A stretch of DNA of 64,000 nt, from NCBI GenBank assembly GCA_963281155.1, contig CAUJLY010000003.1, forward strand, positions 5,704,001 through 5,768,000, in the 5' to 3' direction. Shown in pieces: positions 23,735-34,999 of this stretch. A program made the position numbers and the translations under genes. Positions within the stretch are counted from its first letter, which is position 1. Each line of letters begins with the position of its first letter. The notes under the pieces were generated by a model. That model ran no database searches. It saw nothing but the letters and a program-made list of their open reading frames with translations, and had not been told where the DNA came from. The DNA is from Rhabditophanes sp. KR3021. Its lineage: Eukaryota; Nematoda; Chromadorea; Rhabditida; Alloionematidae.

Positions 23735-24400
23735 ATTACGAATGAGTGATGCATTCATACCTTGCACAGCTGAAGCAAATGCGTTTATATTGTTTCTCTT
23801 GTGTTCAGTAACTACGATAGTCTTTCTTGAATCAACCGAAGAAGTTAAATTATGAGATTCCATCAGTTTAATATACTCATTAACTGTATGCTTTCCCGAA
23901 GAAAGTTTTGAACACTCCTCAGCATCACCAAGTACCAAATTCTTGATATTTTTGAAAGACTTGTTGTTGTTAACCAAGTCAGGTAAACAGTTAACAATAA
24001 TTACAGCAATATCATATCCATTCAATTTTTGCACAGAATTGTAGTGTTTAAAAGAGATTCCATGATTCTAAGAGCTTTAAAGATGTTGACTTAATTAATT
24101 GTCAGATACGACCGTAAATGGCTGCAGTTTCTCTTGTATAAAATATAGCAGTTGAAGGTCTTATACTTTCAACTGGACTATCAGAGATTTTTTTAAGTTA
24201 ATTATTGGTAATAAATATGCTGAAGCCGCATCCCGAGGCTTTGAAACAATAATCAAATATGCAACACTGTACGCAATGCTTATTATGGCACTTTTTGAAA
24301 TGAATTAGCAGCAGTATAACCTAATTGGTCAATATTTTTAAGCACTTTTCTATTAAATTTTATTCTGCTCCAAGAACTATCCATTTCGCCATGATTTAAA
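23735..24400 (-). pseudogene. Decayed DEAD-box RNA helicase (Vasa/DDX3-like), intronless
   Basis: Reading the minus strand from 24400 to 23735 in shifting frames recovers the helicase core in the right order and spacing. The Q-motif region reads FNRKVLKNIDQLGYTAANSF near 24345. A degraded motif I reads ASAYLLPIIN for the usual GKTAAFLLP. A motif Ia-like TRETAAIYGRI follows. Then comes LPDLVNNNKSFKNIK, with VLGDAE (23935-23918) in the place of VLDEAD. Last is RKTIVVTEHK (23827-23798) where RQTLVFSATF is expected, then an FASA continuation. Motifs I, II and III are all damaged and several stops and frameshifts intervene, so it is not functional. No intron interrupts the roughly 540 bp from Q to motif III, which suggests a retrocopy. 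The C-terminal helicase half was not found. Confidence 0.6.
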
Positions 24401-25121
24401 AATGTCTCACTATTTGTTTCTTCTTACACAACATGCTAAGTTGTTTGGTAAAACTTGCAAGTTGGATGGATGTTCTTCCAAATTATTCTTGTAAAACTTA
24501 TTAACAAATTAAGGTTTAAAATTGTTGGATAGCCTGGTAATTTGGATACGAGCCATTTACATACCTTCTTGCTGTATATTGTATAGCCTATTTATCATAC
24601 CTTATTAATTATATATATGTCTTCAAATGATTAATAAAACAGTTCTATTTAACTAGTATATTTTAGAATAATAATATTTAATTTAATCATAATGAGTATG
24701 AGTTTATATTGTTTATGAAAATTCCTTCTAAAAACATAAAATGTGTCTTGAAAGTTTATTAAACCGAAGTTATAAGTATCTGTGTACTGAAATTATTTCA
24801 ATAAGCCCGAAATACTATATATAACATGATTAGTACTATTTTTAATAGGCAGTTAAGGATGCAAGTTTAGATCATTTAATAAAAAGATGTGGAAATTAAG
24901 TCTATGAAATTATAGAATGATGAAGGATAACTGTTTGATTACAAAATAAATACAAGAGTGGTATAATTATTATTTATTGGCAGCTAAACATCAATCTTGA
25001 TTTGTTAAATTAAAAAATATAGAATATAGGTGACGCTTTTTATCCGAAATATTATTCTTTTGATTCCCATATTGTTAAGTATATACTTTAGATGAAAATG
25101 TAGTTTCATAATTCCATCCAT
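24401..25121. other. Intergenic stretch
   Basis: About 700 bp, very AT-rich, between the helicase pseudogene and the ClpP 3' end. I see no coding frame, RNA gene or repeat in it. Confidence 0.5.
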
Positions 25122-25859
25122 TCAAATAGTTGTATCAGTTTGTCTATGATGTTGTGGCATAGATCCAGTATGAGCTTCAATTTTGTCCACAATTCCAAAT
25201 TGCAAACCTTCTTCGGCGCTCATAAAGAAGTCTCTATCCAAAGTTTCAGAAATAGTTTTCATATCTTTGCCAGTATGATGTACATAAATTTCATTCAATC
25301 TCGTCCTGAGGTATTGAATTTCTCTAGCAGTAATCAAAATATCCGAAGCACTCCCTTCCGCGCCACCAGAAGGTTGATGAACCATGATGCGTGAGTTTGG
25401 CAACGCTGTTCTCATTCCAGATGTCCCAGCAGCTAACAGCAAACTCCCCATACTACAGGCTTGTCCAATACACCAAGTCGCCACAGGAGCTTTAATGTAC
25501 TGCATGCAATCATAAATTCCCAGACCAGCTGTTACAGATCCACCTAAATTACAAGCTTACTAGTCAAAAGAAATGTCAAACTAACCTGGACTGTTGATAT
25601 ACAAATGAATAGGTTTATTTGAACTTTCACATTGCAGAAAAAGCATTTGAGCGATAGTAACGCTGGCAACGTGATCATTGACTGGCCCCATCAATAAGAT
25701 GATTCTGTCTTTTAGTAGCCTTGAGTATATATCATAGGAGCGTTCACCTTTCCCATCGTTTTCGATAACAAATGGGACGTTTTGTTGAACTGAGGATATG
25801 CTAAGAACTCGAACAATCTTTTTGACAACGTTCTTATCCTGCAATAATACTCTCAACAT
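25122..25859 (-). CDS. CLPP: Mitochondrial ATP-dependent Clp protease proteolytic subunit
   Basis: ClpP serine peptidase, which forms the barrel of the ClpXP protease in the mitochondrial matrix. Exon 1 (25859..25586) starts at MLRVLLQ; the frame is open four codons further but only to a TTG. Its basic first 25 residues are presequence-like, then [17 protein letters not shown]. Exon 2 (25543..25122) carries the catalytic Ser in [16 protein letters not shown], the His in [11 protein letters not shown], and the Asp region near [10 protein letters not shown], with FGIVDKI. The 42-nt intron splits INSPG|GSVTAG in phase. The product is 231 aa, close to the mature metazoan enzyme plus a short leader. 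All three catalytic regions are present, so it looks functional. Confidence 0.96.
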
Positions 25860-26586
25860 GATAAAATACAAATGTAGTTAAAATTCACTTAAAAGACAAT
25901 TGCTGTCATCATTTTTCTTAACAAGACTTTTCAAATGTAATTGGAAGAAAGTGCTTTAAAGCAAGTGAATTTAAAAAACAACTGATAATAACGTGCTTAT
26001 CTATCAAAATATGTGATTTAATAATCAACAACAAATACACATACTAGTATTAATATTAATAATGTCCACTACACTCTAGAATAAGTATGCTTTCGGTATT
26101 TTTGAAAAGCAATTGTTTATTTCCTGAAATTTATACTTTTAAATGTCCCTCTTATATAAATCCGCTTGTGTTAGTATGCTTCTAAAACGAGCTGCTTGAT
26201 TCTTTCTCTCCATCAATCATATAATTTTCAGTACGAATACAGACCCTAAATGAATGGCTTATACATCCTTTTGTAGTGATATGTTTCCAGAAGTGAAATA
26301 CCAGAATTTATTTAAATATCTGTTTTCTATTCTAAGCATATTTCATGTTTGTTTCTCCAATAGTTGAAGTTATCGTCTAAACGCAGTTTAAGTAAGCATC
26401 AACTTCCAACATTGAATTTATTCATGAAGAACACACTGGGAAATATAATAAATTTATTTCTTTTATATGCCAAAAGTTTGCTTAATGGGAAAATTATTGA
26501 GTGTTAAATATAAATGAATTCCAAAAAATATCGTATTTTTACATAAAAATCGCATAATATCAGTCATATTTATTATTAGATAAGTT
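25860..26586. other. Intergenic stretch
   Basis: About 700 bp between two genes on the same strand (the LRR-like orphan upstream, ClpP downstream). AT-rich with no coding frame or RNA gene visible. The spacing is too long for a typical nematode operon. Confidence 0.45.
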
Positions 26587-28260
26587 TTAATACACAATTA
26601 ATGATTTTTCATATAATTTCCAATCTTTGACATGTTTAAGATTAATACATCTTAATAAACCAAAATTTTCTTGATGAACAATTAAACTATTAAATTCCAG
26701 TTTGGAATCATAGCAGCTACAACTTGTATCAATTGAATTTCTTCCAATATGAGGTGTCTGTGCCGTTTTGAATCTTTTAATGTTATTTTCAATTGTGTAG
26801 TCACTATTCGAAGATGAGGGAATTGGTTTTGTTACAAATTCATCTTTACATTCAGTTACAAAAACTCTCAAGTTAATGGGATATTTAAATGTTTTTCTCA
26901 TTAAACATTGCAATTTTAAAAGTTGTAAGTTTTTAAAGACCATAAAATATTCATAATCAAAATTGTCCAAGTAATTTTCACTATGATCGAATATTTCAAG
27001 TCTTTTCAAATTGGGAAATGATTCAGCTAATTGGTGATTTATCTCACTAAAACAAAAACGTGTGTTATAAAAAGTTAAATTAATGATGGTTTGAGGCATT
27101 GATAATATAAAGTCTCTATAAGGTCTAAATTGTCGATTTTCTCCAATCTCTGAAAAACTATATACATACAGACTCTTTATACTAGATAAGTTATGCAGAT
27201 TTTGGCGAGCTTGTATTATCGTACTTTCATCAATTGCAGCCGTTAAAGTTATAGCCAGATCTCTTATGTTTGTGAATAAGTTGCAAGCTGGGTTTAAAGC
27301 TAGAAAGTTGTAAAAATGATCAAATCGTGTTTTAAATATGAATGTATTCCAATTAATTTGAATAGCATTTTCAGATGGCAAATCAAACTTTTCAAAGTGT
27401 TTAAGTGTACAGCGAATATTAAAATCATTCCCATTCATGGATTCTGTTTGATATTTAATAATTTGATTGACATCTCCTAACAATTTAATATTATCTACCG
27501 AAACATACAGTCTGAGTACGTTGGTTAATTTAGTTTTGCCGAAGAATTCTTTTAGCTTCTCATTATCTTGAGTAGTTAATCCATTTTGCATTAAATGAAG
27601 TTTAAGTATAAGTTTCCAAATAAATTCCTTTAAATTTGGAAAATTAACAAGTAAAGTAGATTCATAATGTCTGAACTGTTCTGTGATAAAATTATCCAAA
27701 ACAGTAATGTCACTTTTAAAAATCAAACTTGTTACTGTTTTTGATGTAAACAATAAAAATATATTGAACAATTCATTTCCATAAATAATAGGTTCTTTGC
27801 TCACTGTTGCAGGTCGAAAAGAAACTTTAAAGCTTACTTTTTGCAAGAAATGCAACTTGTTAGACATATTCTTGAATAATAAGCATAAATTAGCAAATAT
27901 TTCAATTATCTTGACATCAAAGGAATCACAGGATATGTCCATTTCAATTTGGAGATATTTTACAGCATCAAAATATTCTTCTTCAAAACTATTAACTATT
28001 TTCTCGAATGTTTTTGCAGAATTAAAATGGAAACCAAACAAATTTCCTCTAAACATTTTTGGTTCACACCAAATATAAATTAGTTTATCAGAAGGAAATG
28101 TTTTGGATACAATGTTAACCTTTAGATTATTAACAGCATTGTAAAAAGTGGCATTTGTATCGGCAAAACTAACCATATTTGATATATTGGCAGTAGAAAC
28201 CTGAATAATATGTGGTTGAGCCATAGCTAGTGTTAATGGACTTTTAATTGAAATATTCAT
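26587..28260 (-). CDS. Orphan LRR-like protein, intact copy of a two-member family
   Basis: Single-exon gene of 557 aa from Met 28260; an attttag acceptor lies 22 nt upstream. I recognise no named family. The second half has irregular leucine-rich segments such as LAESFPNLKRLEIFD and FKNLQLLKLQCL, of the loose kind seen in F-box/FBXL or FTH-type nematode proteins. No F-box was identified at the N-terminus. The end has the pattern L-R-C-I-N-L-K-H-V-K-D-W-K-L-Y-E-K. A second copy at 35000-36295 shares the LRR block and this end motif but is broken. There is no signal peptide or membrane segment. Function unknown; a substrate-adaptor or binding role would be a guess from the repeats. Confidence 0.65.
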   Translation of the reverse strand: MNISIKSPLTLAMAQPHIIQVSTANISNMVSFADTNATFYNAVNNLKVNIVSKTFPSDKLIYIWCEPKMFRGNLFGFHFNSAKTFEKIVNSFEEEYFDAVKYLQIEMDISCDSFDVKIIEIFANLCLLFKNMSNKLHFLQKVSFKVSFRPATVSKEPIIYGNELFNIFLLFTSKTVTSLIFKSDITVLDNFITEQFRHYESTLLVNFPNLKEFIWKLILKLHLMQNGLTTQDNEKLKEFFGKTKLTNVLRLYVSVDNIKLLGDVNQIIKYQTESMNGNDFNIRCTLKHFEKFDLPSENAIQINWNTFIFKTRFDHFYNFLALNPACNLFTNIRDLAITLTAAIDESTIIQARQNLHNLSSIKSLYVYSFSEIGENRQFRPYRDFILSMPQTIINLTFYNTRFCFSEINHQLAESFPNLKRLEIFDHSENYLDNFDYEYFMVFKNLQLLKLQCLMRKTFKYPINLRVFVTECKDEFVTKPIPSSSNSDYTIENNIKRFKTAQTPHIGRNSIDTSCSCYDSKLEFNSLIVHQENFGLLRCINLKHVKDWKLYEKSLIVY

Positions 28261-30103
28261 TTTGTACAACACAAATAGGAAACTAAAATAATCAATCTGC
28301 AAATAAAATATATAAATGTATGTGTGTGAGTCAAGTAAGATATTAAATTGTCGTAAAATTGATTTTATGAATCATTGCTGATCGTGCTTTAACAAACGTC
28401 ATTATTAATTGTAAATGAGACATATAAATTTAAAATACATTTGCTTAATAATTATATAAACATTTTTGTTAATAATGATGACAATAGCTTCAAATAATTT
28501 CAACAGCTATTTAAGATTGTCATTTATCTACAAAAAAATATATAATATGTATTGCACTTATTAGAAACTGTTTCCAGCTTCATTCCAAAATTTAAGATAA
28601 CAAACTAATAATTTGAAACTTATACTAACCTTAATTTACACAAATGTGCAGGCCAATAAGTTCTTTCATGATTTATTTATGTAATGAAAATGGTTTTCTA
28701 AAGCAGTGCTTACGACATTTGTTATATTGGTACATACCATCCAAGAAATATGTTTAATTTGATATCAGAAACATAGAAAATAGTCTATGCACAATTTACA
28801 GCAGATAAATAGAAACAAGAAAATATTTCATGCAAAATACACTAATCTATGAGTAAATATTCAAATAAATAATCACATTCATTAAGCTGTTACATTGTCA
28901 ATATTTTTTGTAAATGAATGACATATGGGTTTAAAATTTATTAGCATCAATACTGATATTTCTAATAAATAATTTTACAAAGAACAATGCTACAACTGTA
29001 TCCATCAAAGATGCGGATGTATATCAGCATTTTATGGACAATATAGCATTTAATTTGCTAAACGGTATTTAACAATACTATGTAAACGCATCATAATAAT
29101 AATTAAATCATTAAAAAGTTCAAACAACTTAAACCGCTCAATCTATTCTAAACATGCTTTATTCAAGTGATGAAAGTTCAACTGGAAATGTTTCTATTTC
29201 AGAACAAGTTAATTCATCTGTAAGCTAGTAATTAATCATGCAATTATATTTTTTTAATTTTAGCTCAAAAGACCTTTTCCAATTGGTGGAAAAAGATGTA
29301 TCCAACTATTGGAAATCTGTGTTAATATATAGAATATTTACAGTTATTCAATATCACCATTTAGAAAATATATTGCTATGGTCTCATTCTCCTTACCATC
29401 ATAATAAAGTGAATTTAAAAGTTTTTTGTCAGTTCTTTTCAATCTAGCAAAATCCTCCTTGTGTAGGAAGTTCCATTATCGGTCTTTGAAATATTTTCCC
29501 AATTATTAATGTCTTAAAATTTTTAACTTACCAATCATCTCTTTTTTGATAGTTTTTCATACTTAACTTTGCCAATAAAAAGCAAACCATAATTTGTATG
29601 CTACCCTTAACTTGAAGTTTGATCTTTCTCAGCACTTTATAAAACATTTCATACCAAAATGTTATTTTCCTAGCGTTTACACTGTTGGTTGTTAATATGG
29701 TTATTAATCATTTTGTTATGTACAAGACATTTCTTACCAAGGAGGTCTCCTACAGCTCTCACCTGGTTACTTAAAAATTGGTACCTACTCTTTGTTCTCT
29801 TAGAGCCATTTCATGCTAATTAAGATGCAATAAATATCATCCATTACATTTTTATTATGATGAACTAATAAATCATAGATCTTTATCGTTCCATCCCTAT
29901 ATACTTTAGATCTAATATTTAAGCTTTTCATTTAAACTCACCATTCCGAACACCTCTTTGATATCTTGGACAAAATCAGTGTAGTAATTACATTTGAGAA
30001 CCATAACTTATTTAGTATGTCAAACTCCCCATTTAATCTTACTTCTTTGCGTATTCTGTAAATTTATTTATGAAAATCAATGCTGTCTTACTAACTAAAT
30101 GTT
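28261..30103. other. Intergenic stretch with one possible small spliced ORF
   Basis: About 1.8 kb, strongly AT-rich, between two divergent genes. Most of it holds nothing recognisable. At 29154-29219 an ATG opens a 22-codon Ser/Asp-rich frame ending at a GTAAGC donor. A ttttaattttag acceptor follows at 29263, making a 44-nt intron of the usual local size. No protein family could be assigned to the joined frame. Confidence 0.4.
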
Positions 30104-30117
30104 TAATTTCAGTTGAA
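30104..30117 (+). promoter_or_regulatory. Probable trans-splice acceptor before the ZYG-9-like gene
   Basis: gtttaatttcag ends at 30112 and the ATG follows five bases later, with no convincing upstream exon. Typical position and sequence for a nematode spliced-leader acceptor. Confidence 0.5.
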
Positions 30118-33100
30118 ATGGATGATCAATTAGATCTTATTGCGAAGATACCTGGTGATTTCGAAGGACAAGTAACATCTAAAAAATGGCTGGAACGGAA
30201 AGAAGCACTGTCTGGGCTCATAACCATGGCAAGCAAATATGATGAGTTAGACCCGAAAGCATCTTATCACAATTTGTGTGACACTCTTAAACAGGTAAGC
30301 TTATTTTTCCTAACATCTATTATAATAATCCTTTTAGATTTTGGCGAAGGATGCGAATATCAACGTCGTCGCAGAAGCAGGGAAACTTTTAGCACTTCTT
30401 GCAAAAGGATTGGGTCCAAAGTTCAAAGATTACGGGACACCATTTATTCCTGTGATCTTTGAAAAGCTGAAGGAAAAGAAAGCGATTTTAAAGGATGTTC
30501 TTGTGGAAGTTATCGACTTAATTGGTGTTCATTCGCCTCTTGAGCAAATAACGGAGGACATTGTCACGGCAATGGAGAAGCCAAACCCTGCTCAAAAAGG
30601 GCAAATTGATCTGTTCTTATCAAGATACCTCAGGAAATTCAAAGCTGCGACTGCACCCAAGAAACTGATTAAAGCGGTTTCCACTGTTTTAGTCAAGCAC
30701 TGCAGTGATCCTGATGCTGAAGTCCGTGACGCGGCGATGAGGTGTTTGGGATGCATAATGTGTGTCATCGGAGAAAAAGATCTTACTAAGCTGGTGGGAG
30801 ATTTACACACTGATAATATGAAGTGGGGTAAAATTCAAGAATATAAGACAGAAATTTGTGATCTCATTGCTGCTGAGGCTCCTCCTCCAAAGCCAAAGAA
30901 GACATCTAGTAAAAAGAAGAAAGAAGAAGTATCCAGCAGTGAAGAAGAGTCAGAGGAGGCAGAGGAAGAACAAGTCGAAGTGGAGGTGGATCCCTACACT
31001 CTCATGGAACCTTTTGACGTCCTTTCCAAACTGCCAAATGAATTCAATACCAATATTGAGTCGAAGAAGTGGACTGAAAGGAAGGAAGCTTTAGACAGTT
31101 TGCTGAAACTATGTGTGGATAATCCGAGGTTGTGTCCGAAGTCAAACTATGCTGACATTGTTACTATCCTCAAGAAAGCACTCGAAAAGGATGCCAATAT
31201 TAATGTTGCTGCTGTCGCGGTTAAATGCTTGAACGCCATTGCTAATGGGCTGCGTGTGAAGTTTGGACCTCTCGTGCCTTCTTTGTCTGCTTCGATCTTT
31301 GACAAATTCAAAGAAAAGAAACTTGTCTTGAGAGAACCACTTGTTGAGTTAATCGGGACAATCATCCTACACTGTGTCTCGATTGAGAGTCTCCAAGTAG
31401 ATGTATGTGCTGCTTTGGCCAAACCGAATCCTCAAATCAAAGCACAAACTGCTTTGGTCATCCAAAGGGCTCTAATCCCGATGAACGCCACGACTTTGCC
31501 AAAGAAGTTTGTAAAGGAAGTGTCGGTTGGTTTGGTCAAAATCACTGGCGAAGCTGATCCCGAAGCCAGAGATGCTGCTTGTGCTGCCTTGGGTTCAATT
31601 ATGAGGATAATTGGCGAAAAGGGTATCAACAATTTGGTTGGAGATGTCAGCAACGACAAAATCAAAATGGCGAAGATCAAGGAGGCTTGCGATGGGATGA
31701 TTGAGGTAAATGGCCCAGCTGCTGTCATTAGTGCACAACCTGTGGCTAAGAGTGTTGTAAGTTTTTAATTGCATTTCATAATTAATTGTAATTTCTTTGC
31801 CTTCAGTCGGAAACAAAGAAAGCTCCTGCGAAAAAAGTACCTGCTAAAAAAGTCCTTAGGACAAAAAAGGAAATAACTGACACAGAAGAAGAGTCAGATG
31901 CTGAAGTAAGTAATCGTTATTTAGTTTTTACTTATTGTGTTATTTTAGCCAGAAAAGCCCTTGCCAAAAAAAGCTTCGAGTAAAAAGGTCGGTAAAGAAA
32001 ATGTTAATCCTGAGGATAAGAAGGATGAGGTAATTAAAAAAGTCGCCTCGAAAAAAGTTGCTGTTGAGGAGGAAGAGGAGGAAAAGCCTGCTGAAGTTCA
32101 TTTGGTAGAAAATTCCAACAAAAACCAACGTTTTGTTGATGAATCGAAACTTCGGCTTCTCAAGTGGAACTTTGATATTCCTCAAGCTGAACACATCCAG
32201 CAACTTCAAATGCTTATCAAGGATGTTACTTCTCCTGAGTTGTTCTCCCAACTGTACAACAAGGACTTCAAGGCTCAACTAAGTGGTGTGGAAGTATTGA
32301 TGACTCTACCAAGCAGGACAGCAATAATCAACAACAGTGACTTGATACTCAAATGGATTACACTCCGAATCTTGGAGACAAATCCAACTGTTATGTTGAA
32401 GGTTATGAAGTTGGCAAGCTTCGTCATCAAGTGTTATCTTGAGGAGAATAAACAGCTCAAAGACGTTGAATTGAACTCCTTTATGCCTTATCTACTGCTA
32501 AAAACGGGTGAAACCAAAGAACCAATCCGTAATGCCGTAAAGCAATTAGTATTCGTTGTCGCAGAGCTAACCTCTCAAGCCAAGGTCTATCCTTTCTTAA
32601 TTGATGCGTTGAAGACGAAGAACTCAAGAATGAAGGCAGAGTGCTTAACAATTATCTCTGATTTTTTGGACCTTTCTTACGAAGAGATCTCTGCGGTGCC
32701 TGCTGTTTTTTCTGCATCCTTCAAAGCGATTGCCACTGCCATCTCGGATCGCGACAACAACGTTAGAACATCTGCATTAAATTGCTTTGTTGCTGCGTAT
32801 CGGTCAATCGGGCAGGATGTTTACAAGTTGGCAGGAAAGATTTCAGACAAAGATAAAGGATACCTTGATGAAAGAATTAAGAGAAGTGGCGTTGCTATGA
32901 CTTCACAAGTCACTGGTAAGGGCGGTTCAATAATCACCAAACTACCAGAGACTCCTGTTCTTAAGAGGTCTGAAAATTTTAACGATACAATGGATACCGT
33001 CATAATACCGTACGATAGGAGAGAAGAAGTCTCTGACTACAAGGCACCAAGCTTATTATCGTCTGTATCAGTTGCTGGAGGTGATTATCAATACATTGAT

Positions 33101-34624
33101 ATCGATGAGGAGTTTCCGGACCTTCTTGTTCCCGTGGCAGCGACTGAACCACTTATCGAGTTTGGAGACAGAAATGTTATTTTCCCAGTGATGGAGGACA
33201 AACTCTTGCCTACTATTGGAGCAAGGACAAAGCCTCAATTAGATGTAAACCTATACAAGAACGAGCTCCTTGTTCTCGACACCACTATGAGAAAAATTGG
33301 AACTTGTGATCTAAAATTCATTCTGGATGGCGTTAAGGAGATCCATGTATTTGCTTGCGATAACTCCCAAATTCCCTTCATTGTGATGCAATCCAAAGCC
33401 GACGAATTAATCACAATCTTAGCTGACGCTCTTGGGTTTCTTGTTGGAGATTTCTTCAAGAAAGGTTTAGCAAGTGAGGAAGTAGTGGAGATCACTAAAA
33501 CTCTATGCAATGCTATTGTCCGCCTCTTAAACCAACCTCCAATGGTTGAATTTCTTGGCATTCCCACAATAGATTATTTCTTTGAAAGCGTGTTGTCACA
33601 TGTTGCTCAACAACAACTTACAGTCATGAGTGAGTTTAAAAATTCAATCGTCTCGCTTTTGAATCACTTTGTCGTGAAGTTGACTGAAAATTGCAACTAT
33701 AATTCCGTTATGGAGGCTCTGACCCGTACAATGTCAAGACATACGGATGGTCAAACTGCTGATAAAATATTTGCTTTAGTTAGAAAGTGTATGGATAAGT
33801 TGGTTTCCTTAACTGCAAAGAAAAAGGAAGAGATTGATGTTGGGAAATGCATCAATTGCTTAACACGCATTTACGATCTTTTCCAAGACACTTCTTCCAA
33901 ACAATTTGAAACTCAATTTCTTGCAATCAAAAGTCACATTCAACGACTTGTTATTGCTGATAGGGACAAGGTAAAAGAAGCCGTTGAAAAGCATGGGCGA
34001 GAATCAAAGGTCAAAACATGGATTTATGCTGGGAAATGTGTTGAGAAGTCAGCAGCTGTTTGTGATCAAGACCTAGTCAATATGATTCAGGAGTTCACTA
34101 ATATGTCTGCTGGGGAAGTCATTAAAAAAGTATCATCTGCACCTGTAATGAGCGTTGTCTGGGATGCATTCTGGGAGAGTGGCAAAGCGTTTGACGAAAG
34201 CATTTTGAATAGTGTCTTGGTCAATATTGAAAAAACCAACCCATACCTTCTCAGCTCATTGGATGGTCAAATTAAAGAAGCAAGAGCAATTCTCGAGGCT
34301 GGTGGAACCAAAAAATGGAGTGTGGACATTCTTCTCAAGAATTGCATTATCTTAAAAGGTGATCGTCTAAAGTCCTTATTGGATAGATCAGATCGAGCCT
34401 TCAAAAAGCTTCGTTCTATTCAGCTTAAATCAGTTCCTGTTGGTACTACGCATTCAATGCCTTCAATAGGACCTGGGTACTTGGATGGAAGAAGAGCAAT
34501 AGCTCCTGACAGTTTGAGACCGACTGCAGCTGAGTCTGTTCCAATCATCAGAAAGCCTAGAAGACTCACTACTGCCGATCGTACGGCTCTTCAAGAACAA
34601 TTAAATTCCATTCGCAGACCATAA
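30118..34624 (+). CDS. zyg-9: XMAP215/ch-TOG-family microtubule polymerase, ZYG-9 type
   Basis: Microtubule polymerase and centrosome protein. Exons 30118-30294, 30338-31756, 31807-31905 and 31949-34624 give 1456 aa; introns are 43, 50 and 43 nt. TOG domains bind tubulin dimers. The first TOG (about residues 5-235) and second (about 285-510) are clearly related to each other, with the shared block SKKWxERKEAL...DANINV...EKKxxL. Between them lies a Lys-rich then Glu-rich linker. A basic, Lys-rich spacer with a KENVNP stretch precedes the third TOG (from about residue 626: LRLLKWNF...LKWITLRILETNPTVMLK), which matches the last TOG of ch-TOG. Three TOGs and about 1450 aa match nematode ZYG-9 (three TOGs), not the five-TOG human or fly proteins. 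The basic C-terminal tail (RRAIAPDSLRPTAAE...) is likely for lattice or partner binding. Confidence 0.95.
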
Positions 34625-34999
34625 ATTAATATTTGACTAACTTTTAACAGCTTTATACATAGCATCTTTAAAACTGAATGAATAATTATATTTACTTGTT
34701 TGTTTCTTCTAAATCAACTTACTTATTTTTCGTAATAACTAACAACGCAAGCAATTTAAAAGTGTAAAATGTTGATATAAGTTGCCTTCAAATACGTGGA
34801 GCTTGCAAAAGTTCAAGTAATCTGTTAGACTTGATAAACATTAATAAACTAGTACGCATTAGTAACAAGCACATGATATTCCATTAAAACATAGACACCG
34901 CATTAAATCCACCTTGAAATAATAAAAATTTTGCAATTTTAACACACTACGAATGATCAAAAATAATTGTTTTTTAAAAATCAAAGAACGTATTTTTAA
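34625..34999. other. Intergenic stretch
   Basis: About 375 bp after the ZYG-9-like stop, AT-rich, containing its 3' UTR. Nothing else visible. Confidence 0.45.
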
